DNA of 64,000 nucleotides from Novosphingobium sp. (lineage in GTDB: Bacteria > Pseudomonadota > Alphaproteobacteria > Sphingomonadales > Sphingomonadaceae), in NCBI RefSeq assembly GCF_019748365.1, contig NZ_JAIEPN010000003.1, positions 1 to 64,000 on the forward strand, written 5' to 3'. Made by a program: the position numbers and the translations under genes. A model generated the notes under the pieces. It made no database searches and was not told the DNA's origin. It was given only the letters and a program-made list of their open reading frames with translations. Of this stretch, positions 18,182 through 27,432 are shown one piece after another. How positions within the stretch are numbered: the stretch's first letter is position 1; every line of letters begins with the position of its first letter.

Positions 18182-19474
18182 TCACTTGCCGATGCAGAAT
18201 CGTCCGAACAGCGCGTCGAGCATGTCTTCGGTGCCGGCCCGGCCAACAAGTCGATCAAGCGCGACGCGCGCCAGCCGCAGATTCTCCGCAGCGAGCAAGG
18301 CGTCGCTGCAACGGCCAGCCTCGCCAGTGGCAACCGCAACCTCGGCGAGCAGAGCATGTTGCCGCGCATTGAGCGCGACCGCACCCGGCTGCGGCAGTGC
18401 GCCGCGTGCATGATCAATCAGCCCCGCTTGCAGCGCAGCGAGCCCTTGCCCCGTCACCGCAGAAACCCGGAACCGTGCATGGCGCTTTGACGGAATGTCC
18501 TTCCGGTCCGCTTGTGCAGCAATCTCCCAGACCGTCCGGCCCACGGGCCCTTCGCCCTCCGGCCCTAGCCACAGCACGAGATCTGCCCGTTCAGCCTCTG
18601 CGCGGGCGCGAGCGATGCCGATCTGTTCGATGGCACCAGCGCCCTCGTCACGCAGACCGGCCGTATCAACAAAAGCGAACGGCACGCCGCCAAGCGCCAC
18701 CGCGCGCACCAACACATCGCGCGTCGTGCCGGGTTCAGCAGCCGTGATTGCCGCCTCATCCTCGACCAAGGCATTGAACAAGGTTGATTTTCCGGCATTG
18801 GGCGGGCCCGCGAGGACGACCCGGAAGCCCTCCCGCAGGGGTTCGGCGCGCGGGCGCGCCAACCAGCCGCCAAGCTCATCGGACAGCAGAGCGCAGCCCT
18901 GCGCAAAACCCGGCGGCAGGGCGCCATCATCCTCGATCTCGTCGTCGCCCGCAAAATCGAGCGCTGCCTCGATGGCGGCGGAAAGTGCCAGCACCCGGCT
19001 CCGCCAATCCGCCACGAGCCGGGACAGCGCACCGCCAGCCATGGCAAGCGCACCGCGCCGCTGCAGTTCGGTCTCGGCGGAGAGCAAGTCCGCAAGCCCT
19101 TCGGCCTCAGCAAGATCGATGCGGCCATTGGCGAAGGCGCGGCGGGTAAACTCGCCCGGCTCGGCGCGGCGCAGGCCGGGCACTGCGCTGAGTGCGGCTT
19201 CCACCGCCGCGACAACCGCGCGGCCGCCGTGGAGGTGGAGTTCTGCGCTGTCCTCACCGGTTGCCGTGCCGGGACCCGGAAGCCACAACACCATGCCCTG
19301 ATCCAGCGGCGCGCCAGCTGGGTCGCTCAGCACCGCGAGCACCGCGCGGCGCGGCGGCGGCAGCCTGCCGGCCAAGGCCATCAACGCGGCGCCGGCCTGC
19401 GGCCCGCTAACGCGGATCACGGCAATCGCTGCTGGTGGCGCGCCGGACGACAGCGCGAAGATCGTATCAGGCAC
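18182..19474 (-). CDS. mnmE: tRNA modification GTPase MnmE
   Basis: The 430-residue GTPase is the partner of MnmG in wobble-uridine modification. The N-terminal formyl-THF-binding domain (VPDTIFALSSGAPPAAIAVI) is followed by a G domain with P-loop GPPNAGKS, the EPGTTRDVL switch and DTAGLRDEG. The catalytic C-terminal CIGK is at residues 427-430. I place the start at the GTG at 19474, where homology begins; the frame is open upstream but would run into the next gene. No strong Shine-Dalgarno is visible. The DUF6489 gene ends 16 bases upstream. Confidence 0.95.
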   Translation of the reverse strand: MPDTIFALSSGAPPAAIAVIRVSGPQAGAALMALAGRLPPPRRAVLAVLSDPAGAPLDQGMVLWLPGPGTATGEDSAELHLHGGRAVVAAVEAALSAVPGLRRAEPGEFTRRAFANGRIDLAEAEGLADLLSAETELQRRGALAMAGGALSRLVADWRSRVLALSAAIEAALDFAGDDEIEDDGALPPGFAQGCALLSDELGGWLARPRAEPLREGFRVVLAGPPNAGKSTLFNALVEDEAAITAAEPGTTRDVLVRAVALGGVPFAFVDTAGLRDEGAGAIEQIGIARARAEAERADLVLWLGPEGEGPVGRTVWEIAAQADRKDIPSKRHARFRVSAVTGQGLAALQAGLIDHARGALPQPGAVALNARQHALLAEVAVATGEAGRCSDALLAAENLRLARVALDRLVGRAGTEDMLDALFGRFCIGK

Positions 19475-19490
19475 CGGCGGCAGACGTCGT

Positions 19491-19775
19491 TCAGGTCTTC
19501 GGCTTCTCGCCGCCCGAGGCGCCAGCCTTGAACCCGGCCATCGCCGCGCCCGCGCCTTGCTCGACAAATTGCTGGAACAGCTTGAGACCCATCTCGCCCA
19601 TCGGTGCGATCTGCTTGGCAAAGCCCTGGAGCTGGTCAACGCTGTTCATGCCCTGCATCGCCTTGGCGATCGCATCGACATAGATGTCGTTCGCCCGCGT
19701 CACATCCGGCAGACCCAGAAAGCGGCGCGCCTCTTCCGGCGTGCATTCCACCTCGACGTTGACTTTCATGGACAT
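19491..19775 (-). CDS. DUF6489 family protein
   Basis: A 94-residue protein of unknown function with the family pattern KVNVEVECTPEEARRFLGLP, then QLQGFAKQIAPMGEMGLKLF and a Gly/Ala-rich tail. From memory this is DUF6489, common next to mnmE in sphingomonads. It is predicted cytoplasmic and mostly helical. It is only 16 bases upstream of mnmE, so is probably co-transcribed. An in-frame ATG two codons later could also be the start. It diverges from the hydrolase gene across 104 bp. Confidence 0.75.
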   Translation of the reverse strand: MSMKVNVEVECTPEEARRFLGLPDVTRANDIYVDAIAKAMQGMNSVDQLQGFAKQIAPMGEMGLKLFQQFVEQGAGAAMAGFKAGASGGEKPKT

Positions 19776-19879
19776 GCCTTTCGCTCTACGGCCGCAACAC
19801 TGTCATGTGCTCTTGGCAAAGTCCATCGACAGCGCCAATCAGGAGCTCGACGAACAACCATCCGAAGAGGATCAGCACC

Positions 19880-20578
19880 ATGGGCGAGAAGACGACGATC
19901 CCCACCCTCAATGGCGACAACGAGATCCCGGTCTATATCGCGACGCCCGATGATCAGACCGAAGCCGCGATCATCGTCATTCCGGAAATCTTCGGCGTGA
20001 ACGCAGGCATCCGCACGAAGTGCGAAGATTGGGCCGCGCTCGGCTATGTCGCGCTCGCCCCGGATATCTTTTGGCGCTTTGCTCCCGGCGCCGAACTCGA
20101 TCCCGATGTCCCGGAAGAGTTCCAGACCGCGCTCGGCTATTTCGGGCAATATGATGCCGATCTCGGCGTACAGGATATTGAAGCGGCGATCCACTGGCTG
20201 CGCCACGTGCAGGCGGTGGACAAGGTCGGTCTGGTCGGTTTCTGCCTGGGTGGGCGCATGGCCTATATGGCCGCGGCGCGCACCGATATCGACGCCTCCG
20301 TCGGCTATTATGGCGTGATGATCGACCAGATGCTCAACGAGGCGCACGCGATCGCCAATCCGCTGATGCTGCACATCCCGACCGCCGACCACTTCGTCGG
20401 GCCTGAGGCGCAGGCCGCGATTCACGGCGCACTCGATTCGCATGCCAAGGTTGTGCTGCACGATTACGTTGGGCTCGATCATGGATTCGCGGCCGAATTG
20501 GGCTCACGCCGCGATGAGGCCGGGGCACAGCTTGCGGATGAGCGCACGCGCGATTTCTTCAAGGCGCACCTGACCTGA
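19880..20578 (+). CDS. Dienelactone hydrolase family protein
   Basis: The 232-residue alpha/beta hydrolase has the Cys nucleophile elbow GFCLGG (about residues 119-124), the Asp in HIPTADHFVGPEA and the His in LDHGFA. That is the Cys-Asp-His triad of dienelactone hydrolases. Such enzymes open carboxymethylenebutenolide in chlorocatechol pathways, but many homologues are general esterases, and no catechol genes lie nearby. GAAGAGGA gives a good ribosome-binding site for ATG 19880. Confidence 0.88.
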   Translation: MGEKTTIPTLNGDNEIPVYIATPDDQTEAAIIVIPEIFGVNAGIRTKCEDWAALGYVALAPDIFWRFAPGAELDPDVPEEFQTALGYFGQYDADLGVQDIEAAIHWLRHVQAVDKVGLVGFCLGGRMAYMAAARTDIDASVGYYGVMIDQMLNEAHAIANPLMLHIPTADHFVGPEAQAAIHGALDSHAKVVLHDYVGLDHGFAAELGSRRDEAGAQLADERTRDFFKAHLT

Positions 20579-20731
20579 GGCGGGCTCCGGCCGCGCTGCG
20601 TGGCCGGCTATGCCTTTGCGCACGTGTCAGCGGTTGTCATGTCACCACGACTGGCGCAAACCTGCGCTGAATCAATGGCGGCGCGTCGCTCACGTGCCAC
20701 AAAGCCGCGACACGAACAGGAGAGAGACACC

Positions 20732-21115
20732 ATGCACACCGGCCTCGCCGCCTGGCATCGCTACATGCACACCGGCGATACCGCCTTGCTCTCGGAGCTC
20801 ATTGCCCCGGACGCGGTGTTCCACTCGCCGGTGGTGCACACCCCGCAGGAAGGCCATGCCAAGGTCCTGATGTACCTCACCGCTGCGGGCGAGGTCTTCG
20901 CTGATACCGGCTTCACCTATGTCCGCGAACTGGTCGACGGGCCTGAAGCGCTGCTCGAATTCACGGCGACGGTGGACGGCATCCACGTCAACGGCATCGA
21001 TCTGATCCGCTTTGATCTCGAAGGAAAGATCATTGATTTCAAGGTGATGGTGCGGCCGCTGAAGGCCATGAACAAGCTCTGGGAAATGATGGCGGCGGCG
21101 CTCCAGAACACCTGA
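20732..21115 (+). CDS. NTF2/SnoaL-like protein
   Basis: A 127-residue protein with the cone-shaped NTF2-like fold pattern. WHRYMHTGDTALLSELIAPD and AVFHSPVVHTPQEG match the N-terminal helix-strand region, followed by beta strands ending in VMVRPLKAMNKLWEMM. Members are small hydrolases, isomerases or binding proteins; no specific reaction can be given. AGGAGAGAGAC before the ATG is a strong ribosome-binding site. It lies 153 bases after the hydrolase and converges with rho. Confidence 0.78.
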   Translation: MHTGLAAWHRYMHTGDTALLSELIAPDAVFHSPVVHTPQEGHAKVLMYLTAAGEVFADTGFTYVRELVDGPEALLEFTATVDGIHVNGIDLIRFDLEGKIIDFKVMVRPLKAMNKLWEMMAAALQNT

Positions 21116-21131
21116 GCGCCGCCATCCATTC

Positions 21132-22388
21132 TCACTGATTCATCGTCGCGAAGAAGTCCTCGTTGGTCTTCGAGTTCTTCATCTTGTCGAGCAGGAACTC
21201 CATCGCGTCGATGGTGCCCATCTGCATTAGGATGCGGCGCAGCACCCACATCTTGCTGAGCTGATCCTGCGGCACGAGCAACTCTTCCTTGCGTGTGCCG
21301 CTCTTGCCCACGTCCAGCGCCGGGAAGATGCGCTTGTCTGCCACCTTGCGGTCGAGCACGATTTCCGAGTTACCGGTGCCCTTGAACTCTTCGAAGATCA
21401 CTTCGTCCATGCGGCTGCCGGTATCGATCAGCGCGGTGGCGATGATCGAAAGCGAGCCACCTTCCTCGATGTTGCGCGCAGCACCAAAGAAGCGCTTGGG
21501 CCGCTGCAGCGCGTTGGCGTCCACACCGCCAGTCAGCACCTTGCCCGAGCTTGGCACCACGGTGTTGTAGGCACGGCCGAGGCGGGTGATCGAATCGAGC
21601 AGGATCACGACATCGCGCTTGTGCTCGACGAGACGCTTGGCCTTCTCGATGACCATTTCGGCAACCTGCACGTGGCGGCTGGCAGGCTCGTCGAAGGTCG
21701 AGGAGATCACCTCACCCTTCACGCTGCGCTGCATGTCGGTCACTTCTTCCGGGCGCTCGTCGACAAGCAGCACCAGCAGGAACACTTCCGGATGGTTGTC
21801 GGTGATCGCTTTCGCCATGTTCTGCAGCAGCACGGTCTTGCCGGTGCGCGGCGGTGCCACGATCAGCGCGCGCTGGCCCTTGCCCTGCGGGCTGACGAGG
21901 TCGATCACGCGGGCCGACTTGTCCTTGACCGTGGGGTCGAGCGTATCGAGCCGCAGGCGCTCGTTGGGATAGAGCGGCGTCAGGTTGTCGAAGTTGACGC
22001 GGTGGCGCACCGCATCCGGTTCGTCGAAGTTCACCTTGATGAGCCGCGTGATCGCGAAATAGCGCTCGCCGTCCTTGGGCGCGCGGATCTCGCCTTCCAC
22101 AGTGTCACCCGTGCGCAGACCCCACTTTCTCACCTGATTGGGCGAGACGTAGATATCGTCCGGGCCGGCCAGATAGTTCGCCTCGGGGCTGCGCAGGAAG
22201 CCGAAGCCGTCCGGCAGCACTTCGATCGTGCCGATGCCGAGAATTTCCTCTCCGTCTTCCGCTACTTCCTTGAGGATGGCGAACATCAGGTCCTGCCGCC
22301 GCAGCGTGCTCGCACCCTCGACATCAAGCTCCTCGGCCATCTGGACGAGTTCGGCGGGCGTCTTCTTCTTCAGTTCCTTGAGATGCAT
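21132..22388 (-). CDS. rho: Transcription termination factor Rho
   Basis: The 418-residue hexameric RNA helicase releases RNA polymerase from untranslated transcripts. Its N-terminal helical Rho_N domain ([19 protein letters not shown]) is followed by a CSD-like RNA-binding domain ([20 protein letters not shown]). The ATPase carries Walker A APPRTGKT, Walker [16 protein letters not shown] and the Q-loop/R-loop. Start 22388 is supported by the conserved MHLKELK. Leader sequence upstream contains a stem-loop, and rho genes are often self-attenuated. Confidence 0.97.
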   Translation of the reverse strand: MHLKELKKKTPAELVQMAEELDVEGASTLRRQDLMFAILKEVAEDGEEILGIGTIEVLPDGFGFLRSPEANYLAGPDDIYVSPNQVRKWGLRTGDTVEGEIRAPKDGERYFAITRLIKVNFDEPDAVRHRVNFDNLTPLYPNERLRLDTLDPTVKDKSARVIDLVSPQGKGQRALIVAPPRTGKTVLLQNMAKAITDNHPEVFLLVLLVDERPEEVTDMQRSVKGEVISSTFDEPASRHVQVAEMVIEKAKRLVEHKRDVVILLDSITRLGRAYNTVVPSSGKVLTGGVDANALQRPKRFFGAARNIEEGGSLSIIATALIDTGSRMDEVIFEEFKGTGNSEIVLDRKVADKRIFPALDVGKSGTRKEELLVPQDQLSKMWVLRRILMQMGTIDAMEFLLDKMKNSKTNEDFFATMNQ

Positions 22389-22472
22389 CTTGTCTTTATC
22401 CGATAGGGGGCAATCGCGCGCGCCGGAGGGTCGTTGGGCTTGGGGAAAGCGGACCAAAGGGGGCAGGGCGAG

Positions 22473-22506
22473 AACGCGCTGCCAAACCGGAATGCACCAG
22501 CGCGTT
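22473..22506 (-). promoter_or_regulatory. Stem-loop in rho 5' leader
   Basis: A perfect 9-bp inverted repeat (AACGCGCTG at 22473-22481 with CAGCGCGTT at 22498-22506) lies 85 bases upstream of the rho start, in the 160-bp hemJ-rho gap. It could be the hemJ terminator or a leader structure of rho. There is no U-run on the minus strand. Confidence 0.4.
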
Positions 22507-22548
22507 TAGGCCCCGCCGGACTATGCGTCAATCAAAGAACTCTGCGGA

Positions 22549-22992
22549 TCAGAAAGGCTTCACGATCACCAGCACCACGATCAGCGCGGCCGTCACGCCC
22601 GGAATTTCGTTGAGCAAGCGCAGCTGCCGCCCGGTCAGCTGCCGCTCGCCGCGCGCCAGCCTGGCGGCATAAGTCGCCAGCCACAGGTGATAACCGCTGA
22701 GCACCAGCACCAGCGCCAACTTGGCGTGAAACCAGGGTTGCGTGAACCATTCCCCGCTCACTGCCAGCGCCAGGCCGAAACCCCAGACCACGAACAGCGA
22801 AGGCCACATGATGATCTTCATCAGCTTGCGCTCGCGGTCGATCCAGATCGCGTTCTCGGGCGATCCCTCCGGCGCTTCCTGATGATAGACGAAGAAGCGC
22901 GGCAGCATGAACAGCCCCGCCATCCAGAAGATCACGAAAATGACATGGCCGGCCTTGAGCCAGAGATAGAGCATTGCGAGTACCTGCAGCAT
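22549..22992 (-). CDS. hemJ: Protoporphyrinogen IX oxidase HemJ
   Basis: This 147-residue membrane protein has four predicted spanning segments and oxidises protoporphyrinogen IX in many bacteria lacking HemG and HemY. Recognisable stretches are YLWLKAGHVIFVIFWMAGLF, LPRFFVYHQEAP, WFHAKLALVL and SGYHLWL, with conserved His in the first and third segments. It lies downstream of hemE on the same strand and before rho, an order usual in alphaproteobacteria. Older annotations call the family CopD or UPF0093. Confidence 0.92.
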   Translation of the reverse strand: MLQVLAMLYLWLKAGHVIFVIFWMAGLFMLPRFFVYHQEAPEGSPENAIWIDRERKLMKIIMWPSLFVVWGFGLALAVSGEWFTQPWFHAKLALVLVLSGYHLWLATYAARLARGERQLTGRQLRLLNEIPGVTAALIVVLVIVKPF

Positions 22993-23113
22993 GGACGCAA
23001 ATGTAGCGGTTTCCCGCCGGAACCGTAAGCCGTCGAACGGGTAACATCCTCGTGAAGCGCGCGCCGCGCTCGGTCAAGCATGAGGGTATGACCGCCCGGC
23101 TCTGGAGGTACCC

Positions 23114-24151
23114 TCAATGCGACCAGCCGCGCACCACCTCGAGCAGCCGCTCCACATGCGGGATCGGCGTGAACTGCCCGATGCCATGGCCGAGGTTGAA
23201 CACATGCGGGCGGTCGGCAAAGACATCCAGCACGCGCCGCGCGCCGTCTTCCAGCGCCGGTCCACCCGCCAGCAGCAACAGCGGATCGAGGTTGCCTTGC
23301 ACTGGCAGGCCTGCTGGAAGCGTCTTCGCCGCCCACACCGGGTCGATCGTTTCATCCACACCCACGGCATCAACGCCGGTGCCCTGTGCATAAGCCGCCA
23401 GCTTCTCGCCGGCGCCCTTCGGAAAGCCGATGATCGGTACCTCGGGGTGCAGCTTGTGCATGGCTTCGGTGATCCGCGCATTGGGCCCGATCACCCAGCG
23501 TTCGAACTCGGCGGGGGCAAGACTGCCGGCCCAGCTGTCGAACAGTTGCAGACCCTCGGCGCCCGCTTTCACCTGACCGCTGAGGTATTCCACGGTCACA
23601 TCGACGATCGCATCGATGATCGCTTGGAACGCACCCGGATCTCGATAGGCCAGTGCGCGGGTCTCGTGCTGGTCGCGGCTGCCTTCGCCTGCCACCATAT
23701 AAGTCGCGATGGTCCAGGGGCTGCCTGCGAAACCCAGCATGGTGGCCTCAGGCGGCAAGGCCGCGCTGACGAGGCCCACGGTGTCATAGATCGGCGTCAG
23801 GCGCTCAGGCACGCTCCTGAGCGTCTCCAGACCTGCATCGAGCAGGCGGGGCGAGAGTGCAGGGCCTTCACCGGCAAGGAACTGGAGATCCTGACCCATC
23901 GCATAAGGCACGATCAGGATGTCCGAAAACAGGATAGCCCCGTCAAAGCCGAACCGGCGCAGCGGCTGGAGCGTGATTTCCGCCGCTGCCTCGGAATCAT
24001 AGACCAGCGCGAGGAAACCGCCCTTCTCTGCCCGCAGCTCGCGGTACTCGGGAAGGTAGCGCCCTGCCTGGCGCATCAGCCAGATCGGACGGCGGGAAAG
24101 ATTGGCCCCCTTGAGGGTGGCGAGAAGCGGCTTTTCGGCAGGGCTAGGCAT
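23114..24151 (-). CDS. hemE: Uroporphyrinogen decarboxylase
   Basis: The 345-residue TIM-barrel enzyme removes four carboxyl groups from uroporphyrinogen III to give coproporphyrinogen III. Signatures are RRPIWLMRQAGRYLPEYREL near the N-terminus and LPPEATMLGFAGSPWT in the middle. The catalytic Asp is expected in ILFSDILIVPYAMG. Length is normal. The start lies at the edge of the putative origin region, matching hemE beside the origin in Caulobacter and relatives. hemJ and rho follow on the same strand. Confidence 0.97.
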   Translation of the reverse strand: MPSPAEKPLLATLKGANLSRRPIWLMRQAGRYLPEYRELRAEKGGFLALVYDSEAAAEITLQPLRRFGFDGAILFSDILIVPYAMGQDLQFLAGEGPALSPRLLDAGLETLRSVPERLTPIYDTVGLVSAALPPEATMLGFAGSPWTIATYMVAGEGSRDQHETRALAYRDPGAFQAIIDAIVDVTVEYLSGQVKAGAEGLQLFDSWAGSLAPAEFERWVIGPNARITEAMHKLHPEVPIIGFPKGAGEKLAAYAQGTGVDAVGVDETIDPVWAAKTLPAGLPVQGNLDPLLLLAGGPALEDGARRVLDVFADRPHVFNLGHGIGQFTPIPHVERLLEVVRGWSH

Positions 24152-24487
24152 CAGTGCGTCGGTCCAGATCTAATCTATAGATTCTTTTGAATCAGATTGA
24201 GGTAGTTAGTTGGCCCTGTGGATAGCGGGGACGACATGCATCTGCCCGAATTGTCCTGCTGTCTCCACAAAAAAGCGTGTCAGCGACTCTGAACGGTTCC
24301 GGGGGCAAGCGAAACTTGTCCCCGCTGTCCCCCGCCTGTGGGTAACGTTGTGAGTCTGTTCGCAAGTGCAGGGCCGCGATGCCGAAGCCGGGGGCTCAAT
24401 TGCAGCGCAAACTTGTCCCCGCTTTCATGCCGTGGTTTATCCTAGTGTTTCCCACAGTCCTCTCCCGGGGGCGAACCAGGAACCTCG
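24152..24487. other. oriC: Putative chromosomal replication origin (oriC)
   Basis: This 336-bp gap between divergent hemE and ppsR carries no gene. DnaA-box-like sequences are TGTGGATAG (24217-24225) and TGTGGGTAA (24337-24345), each one mismatch from TGTGGATAA. GTCTCCACA (24261-24269) and TTTCCCACA (24448-24456) are weaker. An AT-rich stretch at 24167-24210 includes the palindrome AATCTATAGATT (24172-24183). AAACTTGTCCCCGCT is repeated at 24312-24326 and 24409-24423, with GTCCCCGCT inverted at 24224-24232. Four GANTC sites occur in 180 bp. hemE-adjacent position and parS 6-9 kb away support the call, which remains inference. Confidence 0.6.
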
Positions 24488-25330
24488 ATGGCGCGCCTGC
24501 ACCTGCACCTCCTGTCAGACTCGACCGGCGAAACGCTCGAAATGATCGCCAAGGCGGCGCTCGCGCAGTTCGATGATGCCGATGTCGTGCGCCATTTCTG
24601 GCCGATGGTCCGCTCGCAGCAGCATCTCGACCGGATCATGGGTGAGATCACCGCCAATCCCGGTCTGGTGCTATTCACCATGGTCAATGCCGAAACGCGT
24701 GAGCTTCTGCAAAGCCGCTGTGCTGCGCTCGGGCTTCCCAGCGTGCCTGCGCTCGATGCGGTGACACTGGCGCTCGAAGCGCAGCTTGGGCAAGCCGCCA
24801 AGGGCCGCCCGGGCCGCCAGCATGCGATGGACGAAGCCTATTTCCGTCGGGTCGAGGCGATCCAGTTCACGATTGCGCATGATGACGGCATCGCTTGGGA
24901 AGACTGGGAAATCGCCGATATCGTGCTCGCCGGGGTCTCCCGCTCCTCGAAGACGCCGACCGCGATCTATCTCGCCAATCGCGGCTACCGGGTCGCGAAC
25001 ATTCCGATCGTGGTGGAAAGCCCGCCGCCGCCTGCCCTGTTCAGCCTGCGCCGCCCGATGGTTGTGGGGCTTACCACCAGCCCGGAACGTCTGATTCAGG
25101 TGCGGCGCAACCGTTTGCTCTCGCTGAATCAGGCGCCGGAGACGGCTTATGTCGATAGCGACCATGTTGCGCGCGAGGTGCAGTTTGCCCGGCGCATGTT
25201 CGCGGATAACGGATGGCCGGTGATTGACGTATCGCGGCGATCCATCGAGGAAACCGCCGCTGCCATCATCAATCTCTACAACGAGCGCCGACCCGATGGC
25301 AGTGCAGGCACCGGAGGCCATGCGCTGTAA
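24488..25330 (+). CDS. ppsR: Pyruvate,phosphate/water dikinase regulatory protein (DUF299)
   Basis: The 280-residue bifunctional ADP-dependent kinase/pyrophosphorylase switches PEP synthase or PPDK off and on by threonine phosphorylation. Family signatures are HLLSDSTGETLEMIAKAAL at the N-terminus and the P-loop GVSRSSKTPTAIYLANRGY near residues 154-172. The target dikinase is not in the window, so PPDK or PEP synthase cannot be distinguished. AGGAACCTCG precedes the ATG. It heads a tight series ppsR-maf-aroE-coaE-dnaQ. Confidence 0.93.
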   Translation: MARLHLHLLSDSTGETLEMIAKAALAQFDDADVVRHFWPMVRSQQHLDRIMGEITANPGLVLFTMVNAETRELLQSRCAALGLPSVPALDAVTLALEAQLGQAAKGRPGRQHAMDEAYFRRVEAIQFTIAHDDGIAWEDWEIADIVLAGVSRSSKTPTAIYLANRGYRVANIPIVVESPPPPALFSLRRPMVVGLTTSPERLIQVRRNRLLSLNQAPETAYVDSDHVAREVQFARRMFADNGWPVIDVSRRSIEETAAAIINLYNERRPDGSAGTGGHAL

Positions 25331-25357
25331 CGTGGGACAATGCATGAGGGCAAGACA

Positions 25358-25942
25358 ATGCTGATTCTGGCGTCGCAGAGCGCAAGCCGCAAAGCCATGC
25401 TGACGGCCGCGGGTGTGCCGTTCGAAGCGCGCGGATCGGATGTCGACGAGGCAGAGATCAAGCGCGAGCTGATCGGCATCCCCGGCAGCGAGATCGCGAT
25501 GATCCTGGCCGAGGCCAAGGCGCTTTCGGTTTCGGTCGGCACTCCCGGCCGGTTGGTGCTCGGCGGCGATTCGCTGGTCGAGGTGTGCGGCCGCACGTTC
25601 GACAAGCCGGCGAGCCGCGAGGATGCAGCGCGCCACCTGGCATTTTTCTCCGGTCAGACCATGCACCTCCATTCCGCAGCGATCCTCGTGCGCGATGGCG
25701 TGCCTGTCTGGCGGCACTGCGAAACCGCCAAGCTGCGCGTGCGCACGCTTTCGAGCGAGTTTGTCGAAGGCTATCTCGCGCAGGAATGGCCTGCTGTCGG
25801 CGCCTGTGTCGGTGTATTCCGCATTGAAGCGCTTGGTGTGCAGCTCTTCGATCACATCGAGGGTAGCCATTTCACCGTTCTCGGCATGCCGCTCCTCGCT
25901 CTCCTCGGCGCGCTGCGCGCGCAGGGCGAGCTGCCCGCATGA
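25358..25942 (+). CDS. maf: Maf family nucleotide pyrophosphatase
   Basis: The 194-residue Maf/YceF-type protein hydrolyses non-canonical or modified nucleoside triphosphates such as m7GTP or dTTP/UTP, depending on subgroup. Signatures are [18 protein letters not shown] at the N-terminus and the Asp-containing LGGDSLVEV. The [18 protein letters not shown] stretch is also conserved. ATG 25358 has GAGGG 8 bases upstream; another ATG 18 bases earlier lacks a good site. The gene overlaps aroE by ATGA. The subgroup is not certain. Confidence 0.9.
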   Translation: MLILASQSASRKAMLTAAGVPFEARGSDVDEAEIKRELIGIPGSEIAMILAEAKALSVSVGTPGRLVLGGDSLVEVCGRTFDKPASREDAARHLAFFSGQTMHLHSAAILVRDGVPVWRHCETAKLRVRTLSSEFVEGYLAQEWPAVGACVGVFRIEALGVQLFDHIEGSHFTVLGMPLLALLGALRAQGELPA

Positions 25943-26793
25943 GCCTTCCCTATGCTGAAGTGATCGGTGATCCGATTGTCCAGTCGAAGTCGCCAAAGAT
26001 CCATGGCTTCTGGCTGGAAGCTCTTGATATAAAAGCCGAATATAAAGCTACACATGTTCACTCGAGCAAGCTTGGCGAATTTCTGAACACCCGCCGCACC
26101 GACGCCCTCTGGCGCGGCTGTAACGTCACCATGCCCCACAAGCAGGCGGTGATTCCGCTGCTCGACCGCCTCGATCCGCTCGCCGCCACCGTTGGCGCAG
26201 TCAACACGATCGTGCCTGAAGCGGGCCAGCTTGTCGGATACAACACCGACGTTCCGGGCTTTCTCGAACCCCTCCGGCCGGAGCTCGAACGCACCCACTA
26301 CTTCCGCATGGCCCGCGTTCTCGGCACAGGCGGTGCGGCACGTGCGATCATCAAGGGCCTCGCTGATGCGAAGCTTGTCATCGTGCTGGCGGGTCGCAAT
26401 CCGGAGAAAGCCCGTGCGCTCCTCGACGAACTGGATTCCGCCGGCGAGCACCATGCCGTTGACATCGCCCATTTCGCCGATCCGACCGACTTCGCTTTCG
26501 ATGATCGTGATGGGTGCCTTGATCTTGTCGTCAACGCCTCCTCGCTCGGGATGACCGGGCAGCCGCCGCTCGTTTTCGACATGAGCCACGCCCCGCCCGG
26601 CTCGATCTTCTACGACATCGTCACCAGTCCGCTCGAAACGCCGTTCCTCAAGACAGCGCGGGCAGCCGGATTTCGAGCCATCGACGGTCTCTCCATGCTG
26701 ATCGGCCAAGCGGACCATGCCTTCAGGCACTTCTTTGGCGCCGTGCCACCGCGCGACAGGGACGACGAACTGCGCAAGGTGCTCGGGTCATGA
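25939..26793 (+). CDS. aroE: Shikimate dehydrogenase
   Basis: The 284-residue NADPH enzyme reduces 3-dehydroshikimate to shikimate in aromatic amino-acid synthesis. The shikimate-binding region is [14 protein letters not shown], the catalytic Lys sits in [11 protein letters not shown] and the catalytic Asp in GYNTDVPGF. The cofactor loop is GTGGAARAI (about residues 131-139). It overlaps maf and coaE by 4 bases each. Length and domain order are normal. Confidence 0.95.
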   Translation: MSLPYAEVIGDPIVQSKSPKIHGFWLEALDIKAEYKATHVHSSKLGEFLNTRRTDALWRGCNVTMPHKQAVIPLLDRLDPLAATVGAVNTIVPEAGQLVGYNTDVPGFLEPLRPELERTHYFRMARVLGTGGAARAIIKGLADAKLVIVLAGRNPEKARALLDELDSAGEHHAVDIAHFADPTDFAFDDRDGCLDLVVNASSLGMTGQPPLVFDMSHAPPGSIFYDIVTSPLETPFLKTARAAGFRAIDGLSMLIGQADHAFRHFFGAVPPRDRDDELRKVLGS

Positions 26794-27392
26794 GGCGTCC
26801 CTTTATCCTCGGTCTCACCGGCTCGATCGGCATGGGCAAGTCCGCGGTCGCGCTCATGCTGCGCGAGCTGGGCGTGCCGGTGTTTGATGCCGACGCGACA
26901 GTCCACAAGCTACAAGGCCCAGGCGGCGCCCTGCTCCCCGCCATCGAGGCGGCGTTTCCCGGCACGACCGGGCCGCACGGCGTCGACCGTCCCGCGCTCG
27001 GTGCGCAAGTTTTCAGCAATCCCGAGGCGCTCGCGCGGCTCGAAGCCATCGTCCATCCGGCCGTGGCCGACGAGCGCGCGCTTTTCATGCTGGAGCATGC
27101 CGGCGAGGCTATCGTGGTGTTCGATATTCCGCTGCTTTACGAGAAGGGCCACGGTGCCGGTCTCGATGCCGTGGCCGTTGTGTCCGCTCCCGCCGAAATG
27201 CAGCGCAGCCGGGTTTTGGCGCGGCCCGGCATGACGCCCGAAAAATTTGCCCAGATCCTCGCGCTTCAGGTGCCGGACGCCGAAAAGCGGGCGCGTGCCG
27301 ACCATGTGATCGATACCGGCGTGACGCTTGCGGAAACGCGCGAACAGGTTGCGGCACTGGTTGCAGCCCTGCGGCAAAAAAACCCGCGCTGA
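26790..27392 (+). CDS. coaE: Dephospho-CoA kinase
   Basis: The 200-residue P-loop kinase phosphorylates the 3'-hydroxyl of dephospho-CoA in the last step of CoA synthesis. The P-loop GLTGSIGMGKSAVA is at residues 7-20, with VFDADATVHKL just after and DIPLLYEKG as lid/active region. The start overlaps the aroE stop, and dnaQ begins 40 bases later, the aroE-coaE-dnaQ order common in alphaproteobacteria. Confidence 0.95.
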   Translation: MRRPFILGLTGSIGMGKSAVALMLRELGVPVFDADATVHKLQGPGGALLPAIEAAFPGTTGPHGVDRPALGAQVFSNPEALARLEAIVHPAVADERALFMLEHAGEAIVVFDIPLLYEKGHGAGLDAVAVVSAPAEMQRSRVLARPGMTPEKFAQILALQVPDAEKRARADHVIDTGVTLAETREQVAALVAALRQKNPR

Positions 27393-27432
27393 AGCCTTGC
27401 AAGCCCCCTTGGTCGGGTCCAGACTACGGCAA

